From: Apoda limacodes
Taxonomy: Eukaryota; Arthropoda; Insecta; Lepidoptera; Limacodidae
DNA: 64,000 bases
NCBI GenBank assembly: GCA_946406115.1
Contig: OX291544.1
Coordinates: 19,423,521 to 19,487,520 of the forward strand
Direction: 5' to 3'
Both the position numbers and the translations under genes were made by a program. A model generated the notes under the pieces. The model had not been told where the DNA came from, ran no database searches, and saw nothing but the letters and a program-made list of their open reading frames with translations. Positions within the stretch are counted from its first letter, which is position 1. Each line of letters starts with the position of its first letter. This document shows positions 1 through 11,961 of this stretch, piece by piece.

Positions 1-1172
1 AAAATAAAAACAAATAAAAGCATTTGTGTGAAAAAACAATCGAGAAATTAGGATACAGATTTATTGGTCTACTCTTTGTTTATTAACTCTCTTATAAAAT
101 AATAAAAAGGAAATCCGCATTTAGATTATGTAGGTACATAAGTTAAAACTTTTTTTACAAAACATATATTCTAAAAGGTAAAAAAATATCCTGAGTGCAA
201 ACTACCGAGCAAATTTATATAGTTATATTAATAAAATCTTTAATTAAACTCTATTATTTATTGACGCTTCTACATCCTATTTCTTTTTTACTGAATATAC
301 CAGTTTTGGAAAATAATACTTAATAATATGTACCTATATGCGTCTTTAAAGACGGACTTGTCTCTAGCACACCAAGTATTTTAGGGTTCTGTATATTTTG
401 TTAAAAAAAATTCTTACATTTTACTGAATTAAAAAAGCTCAGTACTTTATATAATATGTAGGGATACATATTGAGACGAAGATAAACGTGAGCATTTATT
501 TAAAAAAAAACACTGAGTGAAAATAAAGATTTTACTACTTTACGAATATAAACTGAAATATTGAAAATAGTTCTTACTTGATGTTTTTCAGAAAATATAC
601 AGTTTTTTTATTTTATACCTATTTATTTTATTTTCTCGCACTCGAAGTGAAAAGCAGTGTGTATGCCTCGGGACTAAAACCCATTCATACTCGATTTTAT
701 AGCATCCCTCGCTCTCGCTAGGGAGGCTAAGCCTATACGAGATGCTGTAATGGGTCGTTTTAGTCCCTTGGTGAAAAATCTACTATTATGCTTGAAGTTG
801 TTTCTTCTTCCCTTCCCCTCATCAATTTCCATTATAAAAGGCTCAACAGCGCATTTTTTTTTACCCTCTGCATGCTAATGCAACTCACACTTGACGTTTT
901 TATAGCCTATATCCTTTTTAAGGTGTAAAATATTCTTTTGCCAATTGCCTTAATTTCATTTAGATCGGTATATTCCATCAGTTTACCGTGAAAGGTAACA
1001 TACTGACAGACAGAGATACTTTAGTATTTCAAAGTTAGTATTTTTTTATTCAAATTAGGTTTTTACAAACACTTTTGAATCGTTAGTTATAAAAAAACTT
1101 TTTTTGGATTTAAAAAAAAGTCACAATGTTGATTTCTTCCGTAAAGAATAAATAGTTACCCTTTTAAAAAAA
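1..1172. other. AT-rich intergenic stretch
   Basis: No coding potential is visible on either strand: runs of A and T and short closed frames only. The only structured part is the snap-back sequence at about 670-767, listed separately. Confidence 0.6.
670..767. repeat. Small snap-back (hairpin) element
   Basis: The left part GGGACTAAAACCCATT (670-685) is matched in inverted orientation by AATGGGTCGTTTTAGTCCC (749-767). Inside it TTATAGCATC pairs with GATGCTGTAA, and a CG-rich loop (CTCGCTCTCGCTAGGGAGG) lies between them. This looks like a non-autonomous fold-back repeat; the family is not identified. Confidence 0.5.
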
Positions 1173-1690
1173 AAAACGGGTTGCACTCCGGGAGTGCCGG
1201 CAGAAGTGTAAACTTTAATATTAACTATTTACTTTCTCCTATACTAGCTATTTACTTCCCATCACTTCGTCTACATATTTATTTTTATTTATTTACTTTT
1301 TGACGTAGTATATTTGACATCTCAATCTGTCAAAGAATAAAAATCCCTTATCCAACCTGCCTGTACTACTCATAATCGCCATATACTAAAAACCATACAA
1401 CCTGGATATAACATCTTAAAAAGTATATTTTTTACCCATCACAAAAAAAGTGCACACCGCCGCTAAAGAAGTTTTCACTTCAAAATCAATCTTTTTATTT
1501 TATCATCCTATAATGGCGTGGCATTATGGTTTTCGTCTTGCAAATTTTTATAGCGTGGCATTATGGTTTTCATCTTTCGAATTTTTGATCAGCCTGGGCG
1601 ACTTCATAATTATTTACCAGTCACAAAAAAAGTACACAACGCCTTTAAGGAAGATTTAACTTCAAAAATCATATAAATACAAATCAATCA
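1173..1690. repeat. Interspersed repeat family P, copy 1
   Basis: The block begins with CACTCCGGGAGTGCCGGCAG and continues with stretches such as 'cccatcacaaaaaaagtgca' and 'aagaagttttcacttcaaaa'. The same blocks recur at about 5046-5300 and 41183-41520. The part at about 1288-1393 recurs at 63866-63976. The small frame at 1450-1659 is a by-product of this repeat. The core CTCCGGGAGTGCCGGCAG contains a short palindrome. I see no transposase; it is probably a non-autonomous element or a LINE tail. Confidence 0.6.
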
Positions 1691-2555
1691 ATATTTTAAA
1701 TAAAAAAATTAAGCCATGCAATTTTATATTATTTCCATTTTAATGTGGTTTACCTGTGCGTCGTGCAATTAAGCATATTCTATCCTATGGATGTTTATCA
1801 TTTACATAGTCAAAAATTTTGAAGAAAAAAAATATTACTAAGTTGTTGTTTAAAGATCTTTTATAGATTTAAATTTACTTATTGCTAGCTTTTGGATATT
1901 TATTAGGACCGTTGTTGCAAAAGTATTTACATTGCCCCATAAAAAAGTTACTAATTTTGTGCAAACGTGTATCACGCACCAAGAGCTTATTTTTACTTTA
2001 AGTATTTACCTTGTGAACGTCACTTTTCTTGCTGAAACTATGAATATTTTTATGAACATATAAAAGATTTTCATAAATGTACTGCGACGCTAATGTTAAA
2101 ATATTTACTTCCTTAGGGAACCTATCCCTCAGAAATTTATAACATTAGTATGTACAAAAAGCGTCAAATATGTTACAATGTGTTTGGCGGGTGCCAAGTT
2201 GTAACTTGCCATATCCAAGGACTTGAAACAGACTTGAGATAATTTTGAAAACAACTGTATAACAATTGGTATTTGGTGTTTAAGTAAAAAATTAAGATTG
2301 ACATGTTTAAAAAAGCTGAAATTTATGTCCAAAATCAATATTTTGAGACTATTTTGAGAAGTTAAGGGTGATTTTCCAGATAATTTAAGAAAAGCTGAAA
2401 CCTATTAGTGTAGAGGAAACATTACAATAAACTTTCTGTCGTTTAAATAATCCAAATATGAAAGTCATGAAAAATATTAAAAAACAAAACTAACCACAAA
2501 ACTATTTATAAATTTTCCTTATTCGGAAACATTATTTTTATATTTATAATTAAAT
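1691..2555. other. AT-rich intergenic, nothing recognised
   Basis: No gene, RNA or repeat that I can name. The frame at 2129-2338 (-) is low-complexity and has no recognisable protein features. Confidence 0.5.
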
Positions 2556-2935
2556 ATGGACGACAACTTCGTCGGACCCTCGTCGAGTTCGGTTCACTAG
2601 AATTAACACTATATAGGGTAACCTATGACCTTTTTGAACGGCATCGGGTTGGAACTCAGTTACATTTTGAACGGTTCTAGCCATAACTCTACTCGACTCA
2701 GTCGGGTTTTGAACGGCCCCCAGGTGCTGACCCCGTCCAGGGTGTTTTCAGAGGTATGCGTGTTTTATTATTATCACGCATGCGGGTGCGTGGTGATTTT
2801 TCATTCATGACACCCCGTGTCCCGGAGACCGGGGCGGCTCGCTCATATAAGCATAAAAAACCGGTCAAGTGCGTGTCGTAAACGCATTAAGTTAGTGTAT
2901 CGCACAATGATAATTCTTGTAAAATAAACCCCAAA
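2556..2935 (+). other. GC-rich, CpG-rich patch with TATA-like and AATAAA motifs
   Basis: This segment stands out in base composition from the AT-rich surroundings. It contains a loose internal repetition of 'ttttgaacgg' (three times between 2630 and 2720), a GC-rich block CCCCGTGTCCCGGAGACCGG (about 2812-2831), then 'tcatataagcataaaaaacc' and AATAAA near 2925. It could be an old LTR or 5' untranslated region of a retroelement, or a host exon or promoter. No protein is recognisable in the 61-residue frame at 2625-2810. Confidence 0.3.
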
Positions 2936-3635
2936 AAGTCGCCCCGTGTGATGAAACATGCATTTCTCTGAAAACACTCTAACTTTAAACAAATGCGAAT
3001 GGGCCACGAGCTTCTTCTATGAAAGCTTATAATGTGTCACTAATAAAACTAAGCTATTACTTAGGCTGAACTTATTATACTAATACTTACTGATAACAAA
3101 AATTATTTGGTATTCTGCAGAATAGGTAAACTGCGACTTATATCAAATTTCCGTATCAGATAATCATTTGAAAACTAATAATTTGTTTGAGTTACAAGTC
3201 AAAAAGTAATTATAATGCATGTCTATAAATACGCTGCATCGAGGTTATTCCGAATACCTATCATAGTTATGTACATGAAACAAAAATTGGAAATAATAAC
3301 GGGAAGGACCTTGCAAAAGTATACATAGCAATTTAATCACATATTGATGATTATTAATTGATACTTTAATTAGAAATCTTTAGCCAAAACACACAACTAA
3401 AACTAAACAGTAGTTATGTTTGTTTATTGTTATTGTTTTGTACCGTTGCTATCGGGGCCGCGCCTAGGTTCCGAACGCAACCTGTTTTGTTTCTGGCAAC
3501 ACTCTATGGTCGTTATTAAGAAATTACTGCTGTGTTATATTATTGTTGGACAACCTTGTGGACTTTATTTTACTGTCTACTCCGAGTCCGAGGAACAATA
3601 TTAATATTAAAGTACATATTCGTATTTTCTGTTAT
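2936..3635. other. Intergenic, nothing recognised
   Basis: AT-rich sequence with one short GC-richer piece (about 3440-3500). The two overlapping small frames at 3416-3723 have no recognisable domains. Confidence 0.4.
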
Positions 3636-3639
3636 TAAA

Positions 3640-3800
3640 TACAGTATCCATACTAATATTATAAACGGGAGAGTATGTTTATTAGTTTGTCCTTTCTTTA
3701 CGTCGGCGTCGCGATTGAGCTGAAATTTGGCACAAGGATATTGAAGAGACAGGGGTCATATTCTCATTCTGAAAAATTAAAAAAATCGGCATAAAGGTAA
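3640..3800 (+). mobile_element. Lep1/Helitron-like element, 5' fragment
   Basis: TCCATACTAATATTATAAA at about 3647 is the 5' end shared by many non-autonomous Helitron-like elements of Lepidoptera. It is followed by the degenerate 'gagctgaaatttggcacaag' block. There is no 3' CTRR end, so it is truncated. Confidence 0.55.
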
Positions 3801-4149
3801 TATAATTAATGACAATTATATTATGCGTTTAAGTTAGACGCCAACCATTCTTTCCAGTCTTTACACTCTATATTATTATTAAAAAAATTATCTATGAACC
3901 CCCTCGAATTATGTTTTTTTATTTTTAAGTCACTGGAAAAATAATTGTTGGGGTAACTAAACATTTATTCGTGTTCACTTAGCCAATGCTCAGTAACATA
4001 CACAACATATCTTTTTTTAAAAAAAAATAACTATTTTCAATACCTTTCCAGACACGCCTTGAATATTTTGATGAACAGTCTCGAATAAGCCGGACTCTGC
4101 ATGGAATTCGAAAGAAAATGTATGCAAGTATTACCACAGGTCTCAAGAG

Positions 4150-4216
4150 GTGAGACACCCACGGTGGCTCAGTGGTTAATCACCTGACTGCTGAATCGAG
4201 TGGCGTAGGTTCGATC
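4150..4216 (+). repeat. tRNA-derived SINE head
   Basis: CACGGTGGCTCAGTGGTTAA contains a good RNA polymerase III A box (TGGCTCAGTGG). About 40 bp later GGTTCGATCG is a degenerate B box. It does not fold as a complete tRNA and has no continuing tRNA acceptor, so it is a relic SINE head rather than a tRNA gene. The surrounding 3800-4325 contains nothing else recognisable. Confidence 0.5.
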
Positions 4217-4324
4217 GTTTTCTATGTTGTTCATTTGTACAGCCAATTATGAAATTCCTTAAAAAAGAAAAAAATATTTCTTTATAAAGATGCGCATGAA
4301 TAGTTTCCAAATTTTCTTATCATA

Positions 4325-5045
4325 ATTAAAAGTAAAATCCTACTAACATTATAAATGTGAAAGTTTGTTTGGACGTTTGTTACTCTTTCACGCTTCAACC
4401 ACTAGACGGATCGGTATGAAACTTGGCATACATATATGTTAGGTCCTGGAATAGCATATAGGCTACTTTTTATCCCGAAATTCCCGCGGCAATAACTATA
4501 ACCAAGCTTAAACTTATTATAGCTATAGCTACAGTTTGATATAGCAAACTTCATTAGTGTAATTAAGGAGTTAATCAGTCGCCGATAACCGAATGTAGGG
4601 CAGGCGGAGCCGCTGGCAAATTAGTATACCTAATTAAGAAGCTCCTCGCCGACAACCGAATTTAGGGCGGGCTTCCACTGGACGGATCGGGATAAAACTT
4701 GCCACACCTATAGATTAAGTCCTGGAATAGCACATAGGCTACTTTTTATCCAAAAAAAAATCTAAAGTTCCCTCGGTAATAACTATAACCGAGCTTAAAC
4801 GAACTATAGCTGTAGCTACAGCTTGCTATAGCAAACGTCATAAGTATAATAATTAATGAGTTAATTAAGGAGTTCTACGACGATAACCAATTTAGGGCGG
4901 GTGGAGCTGCTGGCAAATCTAGTATCAAATATAGTCATCAATTGTGTAATGTCCAAAATATTTATCACTAGCTTTTGCCAGCGGCTACGCCCACCCTGAA
5001 TTTGGTTATCGGCGTAGGATTCGGACGGTAACTCCTCAATTATAA
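4325..5045 (+). mobile_element. Tandem Lep1/Helitron-like copies plus an inverted tail
   Basis: Copy 1 (about 4345-4625) starts with 'tactaacattataaatgtga' and has the typical blocks 'ggctactttttatcccgaaa', 'ctataaccaagcttaaac' and a 3' end 'gccgctggcaaattagta'. A second, 5'-truncated copy follows at about 4672-4924. A third tail in the opposite orientation is at 4968-5045 ('ttttgccagcggctacgccc'). The frame at 4861-5118 (-) is derived from these repeats. No Rep/helicase is present. Confidence 0.65.
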
Positions 5046-5350
5046 AAAAAAAACGGGCTGCACTCCGAGATTGCCGGCAGAAGTGAAAACATACAACCTG
5101 GATATAACATTTTAACATGTGTAATCCGCAATTTCATCTTTTCATCAACCCAATTTCCGCTTACTTTTTATTCGTCCTATAGAGTTTAACATTTTTTACC
5201 CATCACAAAAAAAGTTCCGTTTTGCGAATTTTATGGCGTGTCAAAAGTTTCCGACGCCGCTAAAAAAGTTTTCACTTCAAAAACCTACTTACTCTTGACG
5301 TTCCTCTCTCTCTTTCGCTTTCTCAAAAATAATAAGTAATTAACTACTAA
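5046..5350. repeat. Interspersed repeat family P, copy 2
   Basis: It contains CTGCACTCCGAGATTGCCGG, 'catacaacctggatataaca' and 'catgtgtaatccgcaatttc', as in copies 1 and 3. It lies directly downstream of Helitron-like tails, as the window-end copy also does. Confidence 0.6.
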
Positions 5351-5379
5351 AAAATAATTAACTATTGGATTAACCTCGC

Positions 5380-6048
5380 GATCTTGGTGCTCCATATAAA
5401 CTTTGAACCCCCGTTTAGGGGGTGAGTTTTGGAAAATCCGTTCTTAGCGCACGCCTACATCATAATAGCCTTGCACATCATAAATGTGCGCGCAGTACTC
5501 GATCATTATTTTGCTGCGAAGTTATTTTAAAATTGCGATATCTCCTAAGATATTCATTGAAATCGAATGATGTAAAGGGAAAATTTGTTTTAAATTAAAT
5601 ACTTGTGATGAATAATTATAAAAATAAATGTTTATATGGATTAATATCATGTTTATAAAAAAACCTTCGCAAATAATGCATTATTTTAAATCAAATTTGG
5701 TTACAATAAAAAAGGTTATAGTTAGCCAACTTTAAAAGACATATGCTGTCGCGGACTTTTTTTTAGAACTTTTAAAGGAGAACAATTTTGTCATACGTGA
5801 TTTTTGTTAAACTTTAACCGTTTACGCAGCGCATGCAGCGGAAGCCCTCAAAAGGAAAACCCCCAATTTTAAACCATTCTTCATTGGTGCTCCGCTCTTA
5901 TTGGTCTTAGCGTGATGATATATAGCCTATAGCCTTCTTCAATAAATGGGCTATCTAACACTGAAAGAATTTTTAAATCGGACATTCCTGAGATTAGCGC
6001 GTTCAAGCAAACAAACTTTTCAGCTTTATAATATTAGTATAGATTATT
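5380..6048 (-). mobile_element. Second Helitron-like family, minus orientation
   Basis: Read on the minus strand it begins at about 6048 with ATCTATACTAATATTATAAA, the Helitron-like 5' end. It then reads through a block that on the plus strand is 'gatatatagcctatagcctt' and 'atgggctatctaacactgaa', known to me as a common moth repeat. It extends to about 5380 ('ttggtgctccatataaactt' recurs as 'ttggtgctccgctcttattg' near 5884, so there is internal repetition). Non-coding. Confidence 0.5.
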
Positions 6049-7720
6049 ATACATTTTTCTATTGATTTCCATGGCGTACTCAAGATTTCCCAGTAAGCTC
6101 CCTTATTTACATCGGAAGTGCATCGTAGAATTGTACTGTGTTTTATTCAAACAATAAAATTTCAGTGGAACCAAAGAACAATATAACCGATGCAGGTACA
6201 TACTTAAGACGAACATGAATTTCTTTCAGTAAACTTATTTATGTTCCTCTACGAGTCATAACATAAGGACACTTTTATTTATAGTATTTCATGAGTTGCA
6301 ACATATGGATTATTTTATTCATGTTCCTCCGAGAGTTGTAAAAATAGCTTACTTTTATTTAAATTTATTATAAACATAATACCTACACAATAAGACAAAA
6401 AACACATCGAGTTAATAATTATCTACAAATCTATAGCCATTTTGCTTTATCATTTGAAAAAAAATCAATAAAATGATTCTACTAATAAAAGAAATCCCTC
6501 GAGTATTTATTTAATCGGTTGATTCGTCTGAGATAATGTTTTGTTATGTAAAACTAAAACCTTGACAGTTAGATTTTGTACAAAACTACACAGTTTGTGA
6601 GGGTCAAGGTGCAAACAGAAATATTATTTGTATTAAATTTCAAATAATCATCCCTCAACACTTCTGCATTTGCATTTGAATACCTAATTTGAGAAAGGTT
6701 TTATACTATAGGTCATTTAATATTACGCTACTACCCTTATGAGGTGAGCAAGAAAAAGTTTTTTACACATAAAATAATACATAATACATATTACTTATTA
6801 GTGCTAGCAATGTATGTATATGTGTAAGTATACTAAAAATGAAAGGTAAAGTTCCTGAACTTTAGAGCCGAATATTTTGAAAAACAGAGCATAAACTGTA
6901 AAAAATTCGATAATTTTATTTTTTTACTAACAATACCCGCAATAAATACCTTTTAAACTCTCTCGGTTGATATCAATATGTTTATACATTTCGGACTTAA
7001 CACGTCAAAAAAATCTGATCGTTTTAAGCCCAAAACATGTAAACATACCCGTAATTTTTTTTTAAATGTTGATATTAAATGTGTAACAAGAAAATCATCA
7101 GGGATGTAGTTTTGATGACTGTGAAATACGGATGGACATTGCTAAATTGTTAGGGTTCTTACCAGTAACCCAAAAAAAATTGCATCCTTAAATCTAAATA
7201 TAATAACGAGTTGTATGTAGACCTCAGTAGAAAGTGTTTACGCCTAAAGGAAATCAGCGAGTGTTACGAAATAAAATTGAATAAGCCATTTGTATGTACA
7301 AATAGTCACAGCCTTGTTACAACTTTACGTGCAACTATGTTGTAGATATATATACAAATATATTAAAAACGTCCGTCCTTCTAAATTAGCCAGTGACACT
7401 ATTCGCTAAGATTTCGGAAGTGTTTGATTAGCAAACCAGAGCAGACATAGCGAAGTTTCCTATTGCATCAAACAATGAATTTTGTATCTTCGATACTGCA
7501 TACAAAGATCGCAAACCTAAAAATTTTTAAATCAAAAAAAGGATTTTCGCAGTTATGACGTTGTTGCACGGGATGTGTAATATTCTTAAAAATAACCTCG
7601 GGGTAATATCACTAACATACATAAAAATATATTATATAATTATGGGCTCGTGAAAAAGGCAGCTTCTTCTGGCTCTCTTGTAATTCAGTAACTCAAATGT
7701 AAGTCGACAGTGTCATAATG
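6049..7720. other. Intergenic, nothing recognised
   Basis: AT-rich sequence with no open frame of note and no repeat that I can name. It ends at the minisatellite at 7722. Confidence 0.45.
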
Positions 7721-7721
7721 T

Positions 7722-7891
7722 CATATTACGTCAAAATGTCATAATACGTCAAAATGTCATAATATGTCAAAATGTCATAATACGTCAAAATGTCATAAAA
7801 CGTCAAAATGTCATAAAACGTCAAAATGACATAATACGTCAAAATTTCATAATACGTCAAAATTTCATAATACGTCAAAATGTCACAATAT
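7722..7891. repeat. 18-bp minisatellite, about 9 units
   Basis: The unit CATAATACGTCAAAATGT (18 bp) is repeated head to tail with small changes (TACG, TATG, AACG; ATGT or ATTT). There are no spacers, so it is a tandem repeat and not a CRISPR array. Each unit contains one ACGTCA-like core, similar to half a CRE/bZIP site, which may be chance. Confidence 0.9.
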
Positions 7892-8639
7892 GAAGCCTCG
7901 AAGTGGTGAAAAAAAAAGTTGGACCCAAAGATACAAAATAGTTAATAAGGAATCGCAAAGGTTGACGTCACGTTTTACTTCTGACCGTTTATGACAGACA
8001 AATATTAAATTATAATTACTATTACGTACATTAAATAAAAAATATATCTAGTAATTCTATTTTATTTTTATACCCCTCTTTTTAGGAGAGTCATAAAAGT
8101 TTTTAAAATTGAGAATCATTTAGACCCCTTTTTGAAAAACAGAGTTTATAACTCCCCTAAAATAAGAGGGGCAAAAAAAGGGTATTTCGCTATAACTTCC
8201 CATTCGATGGGATGTTTTCATACCTTTTCTTGTGCGACATCCGATCTCTTCTGCCACGGACCACTAACGAAACCGGAAATAAAATTGCTTGACATTTTAT
8301 TCCTTATCGGTAATACAAATTAAGTAATGAGTCTATAAAGATATCAAACCACGCGCGGTATAATGATGTGTATAAAGAAGTTGTTTATTTTTCAATGAGT
8401 TTAATGAACTCTGCCAAAAGTAATTGGAGAAAAATTTAATTGGTATTTTCAACTTATTAAAAACTGGTCTGGACGCAACTACCGTTTGATTAACGTACTT
8501 ATGTTTGCATGACATACCACCATCTTAAATTTTGAAAAAATTAAATTGAGGACCTTTAAAAATATTTAACAGAACTCTTAAATTTTCTCATTTTATTATT
8601 ATCTTAATTCATTAATTCATAATCATATGAGTAAAAAAA
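7892..8639. other. Intergenic, nothing recognised
   Basis: Two small frames (8132-8323 + and 8333-8515 -) have no recognisable features. A weak inverted pair (ACCCCTCTTTTTAGGAGAG near 8071 and CCCCTAAAATAAGAGGGG near 8154) suggests a decayed fold-back repeat. Confidence 0.4.
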
Positions 8640-9415
8640 TTATTACTTGCATAGGTTTATCTTTTAAGGGGTTCGTGCCTTAAAAGTAACCCTTATAAGA
8701 TCACTTTGTTATTCATCTGTATGCTGTCAAGACCATTTTTCTCACGTACTCGTCAAGGTATTAAGTTGAAATTTATATCAAATAATTTTATTGATAAAGC
8801 TTCTAAGTCAACGCAATAAAAGAATACGGCCAAAATACAGCTATTGTTGTCGCATATTTTGGCATTCACATATAAATCAAAACAAAGTACTTCCCGTTGT
8901 TCTAGAATCATGAAATTTGACAGGAAGCAAGGTGTATGTTATATCACAAATGTAGGAAAAAAAGTTAGTTCGTTAATTTGTAGTTATAATAGATTAAAAA
9001 TAAGTATGACCGTCTTTCTGTCAAGATCCTTTTATTCAAGAACGCATAGTGAAATCAAGTTGAAATTAATATTAAATACTTAAGTCTACGGTCACTTAAA
9101 GTTGTTATAAAATCAAGCTTCTAAGTCAATGCAATAAAAAATATGCTCAAAATACGGTCATATTTGTCGCATATTGTGACATAAACAAATCAAAACCTAT
9201 GGTGTACTTCCTGTTGGCCTAGAATCATAAAATTTGGTAAGAATCAAGGTATTACATCACAAATATAGGAAAAAAATCCAAAAACTGATAATTAAGGCAA
9301 AAACTTGTGAGTTTTGATCCCACGTTGGAGGAACTATCTTCATATTAATATTTGTAGTTATTTTGTACGGTACCCTTAATGCGCGAGCCAGACTCTGCAC
9401 TTGGCCGGTTTTTTA
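8640..9415 (-). repeat. Interspersed repeat family Q-like, with an internal ~310-bp duplication
   Basis: The block 'gcttctaagtcaacgcaata' (about 8799) and its near copy at about 9117 are followed by parallel blocks ('gtacttcccgttg', 'ttctagaatcatgaaatttg'), giving two diverged tandem units. The right end is 'gactctgcacttggccggtt', the reverse complement of the 'ggccaagtgcgagtcgg' end found in the copies at 22434, 54662 and 57635. The frame at 8844-9083 is an accident of this repeat. Confidence 0.6.
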
Positions 9416-9552
9416 ATAATACTGCGAGTTTATAAAATGGTAGACAATAAGATGATTACCAATCCTCAACTTACTTACCGCAACCTATGCAATTTAGGAA
9501 CAAATAAAGATATTATAACTCTTGTATAAATTTATGATTTAGAAGTAATTGC

Positions 9553-10150
9553 TTATGAAACAGTATGCGCCCGCAGCGGATCCTCAGCGGGATGTGGGTG
9601 AGTATCATCGTTATCGTTTTGCCTCAACCTGAGTTTTGACCTGAGCACTGGAGCAGTCAAAGTAGATGTCGGGTCTTTAGCGGGATATCTATGAGTATTA
9701 TCGTTATCGTTTTGCCTTAACCTGAGTTTTGACCTGAGCACTGGAGCAGTCAAAGTAGATGTCGGGTCTTTAGCGGGATATGTATGAGTATTATCGTTAT
9801 CGTTTTGCCTCAATCTGAGTTTTGACCTGAGCACTGGAGTAGTCAAAGTAGATGTCGGGTCTTTAGCGGGATATGTATGAGCATTATCGTTATCGTTTTG
9901 CCTCAACCAGGGTTTTAATCTGAGCACTGGAGCAGTCAAAGTAGATGTCTGGTGTTTATTTGGATATAGGTAAGTATTGTCAAAGTAGACTTCGGGTCTT
10001 TAGCGGGATAAGGGTGAGTATCATCGTTGCCTCAACCAGGGTTTTGACCTGAGCACTGGAGCAGTCAAAGTAGATGTCGGGTCTTTAGTGGGATATGGGT
10101 GAGTATCATCGTTGTCATGAGCTGAGCACTGGAGCAGTCGACGTAGACGC
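9553..10150 (-). repeat. 93-bp minisatellite that keeps an open frame on the minus strand
   Basis: A 93-bp unit (GCCTCAACCTGAGTTTTGAC at 9621, again at 9714 and onward) is repeated four times almost exactly, then in decayed form to about 10145. Because 93 is a multiple of three, the minus strand stays open for 128 residues (9553-9939) with a 31-residue unit containing LRLRQNDNDNTHTYPAKDP. The frame dies where the repeat decays. There is no start context, signal peptide or splice signal, so I treat it as a satellite and not a gene. The peptide would be hydrophilic, rich in N, D, T and P. Confidence 0.85.
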
Positions 10151-11960
10151 AAAGAACAGGTTTCTACTTTTTTGTAAATAGGAAATGAAACATTATCTCA
10201 AATTTTCAAACTTTTTCAAATTATTTTACTAAAAAAGATAAAAATTGGTTTTTATCATTTAACTCGTTAAATTTGAGGTTAGGTCATAAAATTATATTAT
10301 CTCCTACTTTTTATTTGATTTTTTCTCTAAAATCAATAGTTAAGCCACAACTCAAACTCAAAAAATTTAAGATTAACGGAAGGAAAGCGTTTTTTGACGT
10401 TCGTATAGTAAATGCTGTCGCTTTTTCTTACACAGCAACCTCATCTGGAAAAAACAGACAAAGGCATAGTAGAGAAAACATTTGAAACATGATCTTGCTG
10501 TTGAAGACTTAAGAGCGTCACTCACCTTACTAATTATCTCATGTGACGGAGTCCTGGGCATTGAATATAACAGTTTCTAAAAAAACTGCATCTAAAGTAA
10601 ACGAGAAATGGGGAAGAGCATACTTTTAAATAATTTACTGGCTGAGACTGAAACTACAAATATTTTTGATTAAAGCAGCCTCCATAAGGTTAAGAGGCAC
10701 AAGGGGACAAATTAGATCCCTTGGTTGTGAAGACGGAGCCGAAATCATTTAAGTAGGCAATGGATCAACAATTTAAAAATATAACTATGTATTTATCTTA
10801 TTTAATGCGTTTTTTTGCCTGCGTGGTCTGAAATAAACATAGTCTTTGATATAACTTGGGTAGTCAGGTTTTAGTTTTCAAACTTCTACTTGCTCACTAA
10901 TTTAATTTGCCTTTTCGTGCATCAAAGTGTTTTCGGATGCCAAAGAGATTTATTGACAAATTCATAATTAGTTTTAATCAAGATATCCTATTACTTATAT
11001 CAGACACAATATCTTCATTAGAATTTTATTATTTACGTATTTATAAATATTTGTGAGCCGTTTATTTATTTACATATTTGTTACTTTATAGCACACAACG
11101 GTTTAAATTAATAAGATGTGACGAACACGATTTTTAAACCGTATAACGATACTTACCTAATATAATGTATCTACATATGTGATACCATATTTTTCAGTTC
11201 AAGTTTGACATCGCTTATGGCGACACAACGGTGATGTAACGGAGTTTGAGAACATCGACTTTTAACATCAAATCAACATCGGCATCGCTCGTGGTGACAG
11301 CGCTGCTGTCACGGAGTTTGAGAACACTTCTATAGGCATCGGTGAACTCGCGGGGGCGATCATAATTCATACATCGTATTCTCTGACCACATTTATTTGA
11401 TCCTTCTTGAAGTTCAGATAACCCAGAACACTTTTCCCGATCACTTTTTTCTGCAGATGGCATTGTAGAATGAGAATTATTTCGGATATATCAAAAACTT
11501 TTGATCAAAAAATTTTTTATTAGAAGTGTGTATGAAGTTTTGTTACTGTCACATTGTTTTCAGGGTTTCATAGTTAGCGGATGAAACACGCAAAAGCTAC
11601 TAGGCCACCACTGACTTTTTTACTTTATTATTATAAGTCTACTTATCAACACATTTCTTGACAATATTTCTGCATACAGCTGTGAGTTTTATTTGGCATT
11701 TCCAAGTGGACATTTCTATCAGAAAAGTTAATTAAAGCTCATACATTTGTTATTTCTGTAACAACACAAAACGTTTTAAAATAGCTTATGACTAGTTTTA
11801 TAATTTTTAACCCAGCACTTTAGAATTAAAAACTTTAGGTGATTGTTCATACACCTATTTATCTTCAGTCGATTGGAAGTGGTCCGATCCCGGTTAGTGA
11901 AATAAGTGTGAGCCATGCCATACTCCCAAGGAAAAGGTTCGAAGTTCTTTAACTTTAGTT
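10151..11960. other. Intergenic with two weak coding candidates
   Basis: At 10526-10561 (-) a start codon is followed by twelve codons (MPRTPSHEIISK) ending exactly at AAG|GTGAGT, a good donor; no partner exon was found. At 11215-11463 (-) an 82-residue frame is cysteine-poor and contains a short duplicated block ('cggagtttgagaac' at about 11239 and 11318). I recognise neither. The rest is AT-rich with no further signals. Confidence 0.3.
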
Positions 11961-11961
11961 A

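Noticed and set aside
7722..7891. CRISPR-like array
   Set aside because: The units are contiguous without unique spacers and the genome is eukaryotic; it is a minisatellite.
9553..9939. 128-residue repetitive protein gene
   Set aside because: Open only because the satellite unit is 93 bp; no signal peptide, splice site or start context, and it decays together with the repeat.
11215..11463. 82-residue minus-strand frame as a gene
   Set aside because: It contains a short duplicated DNA block and no recognisable domain; kept only as a weak candidate in the regional note.
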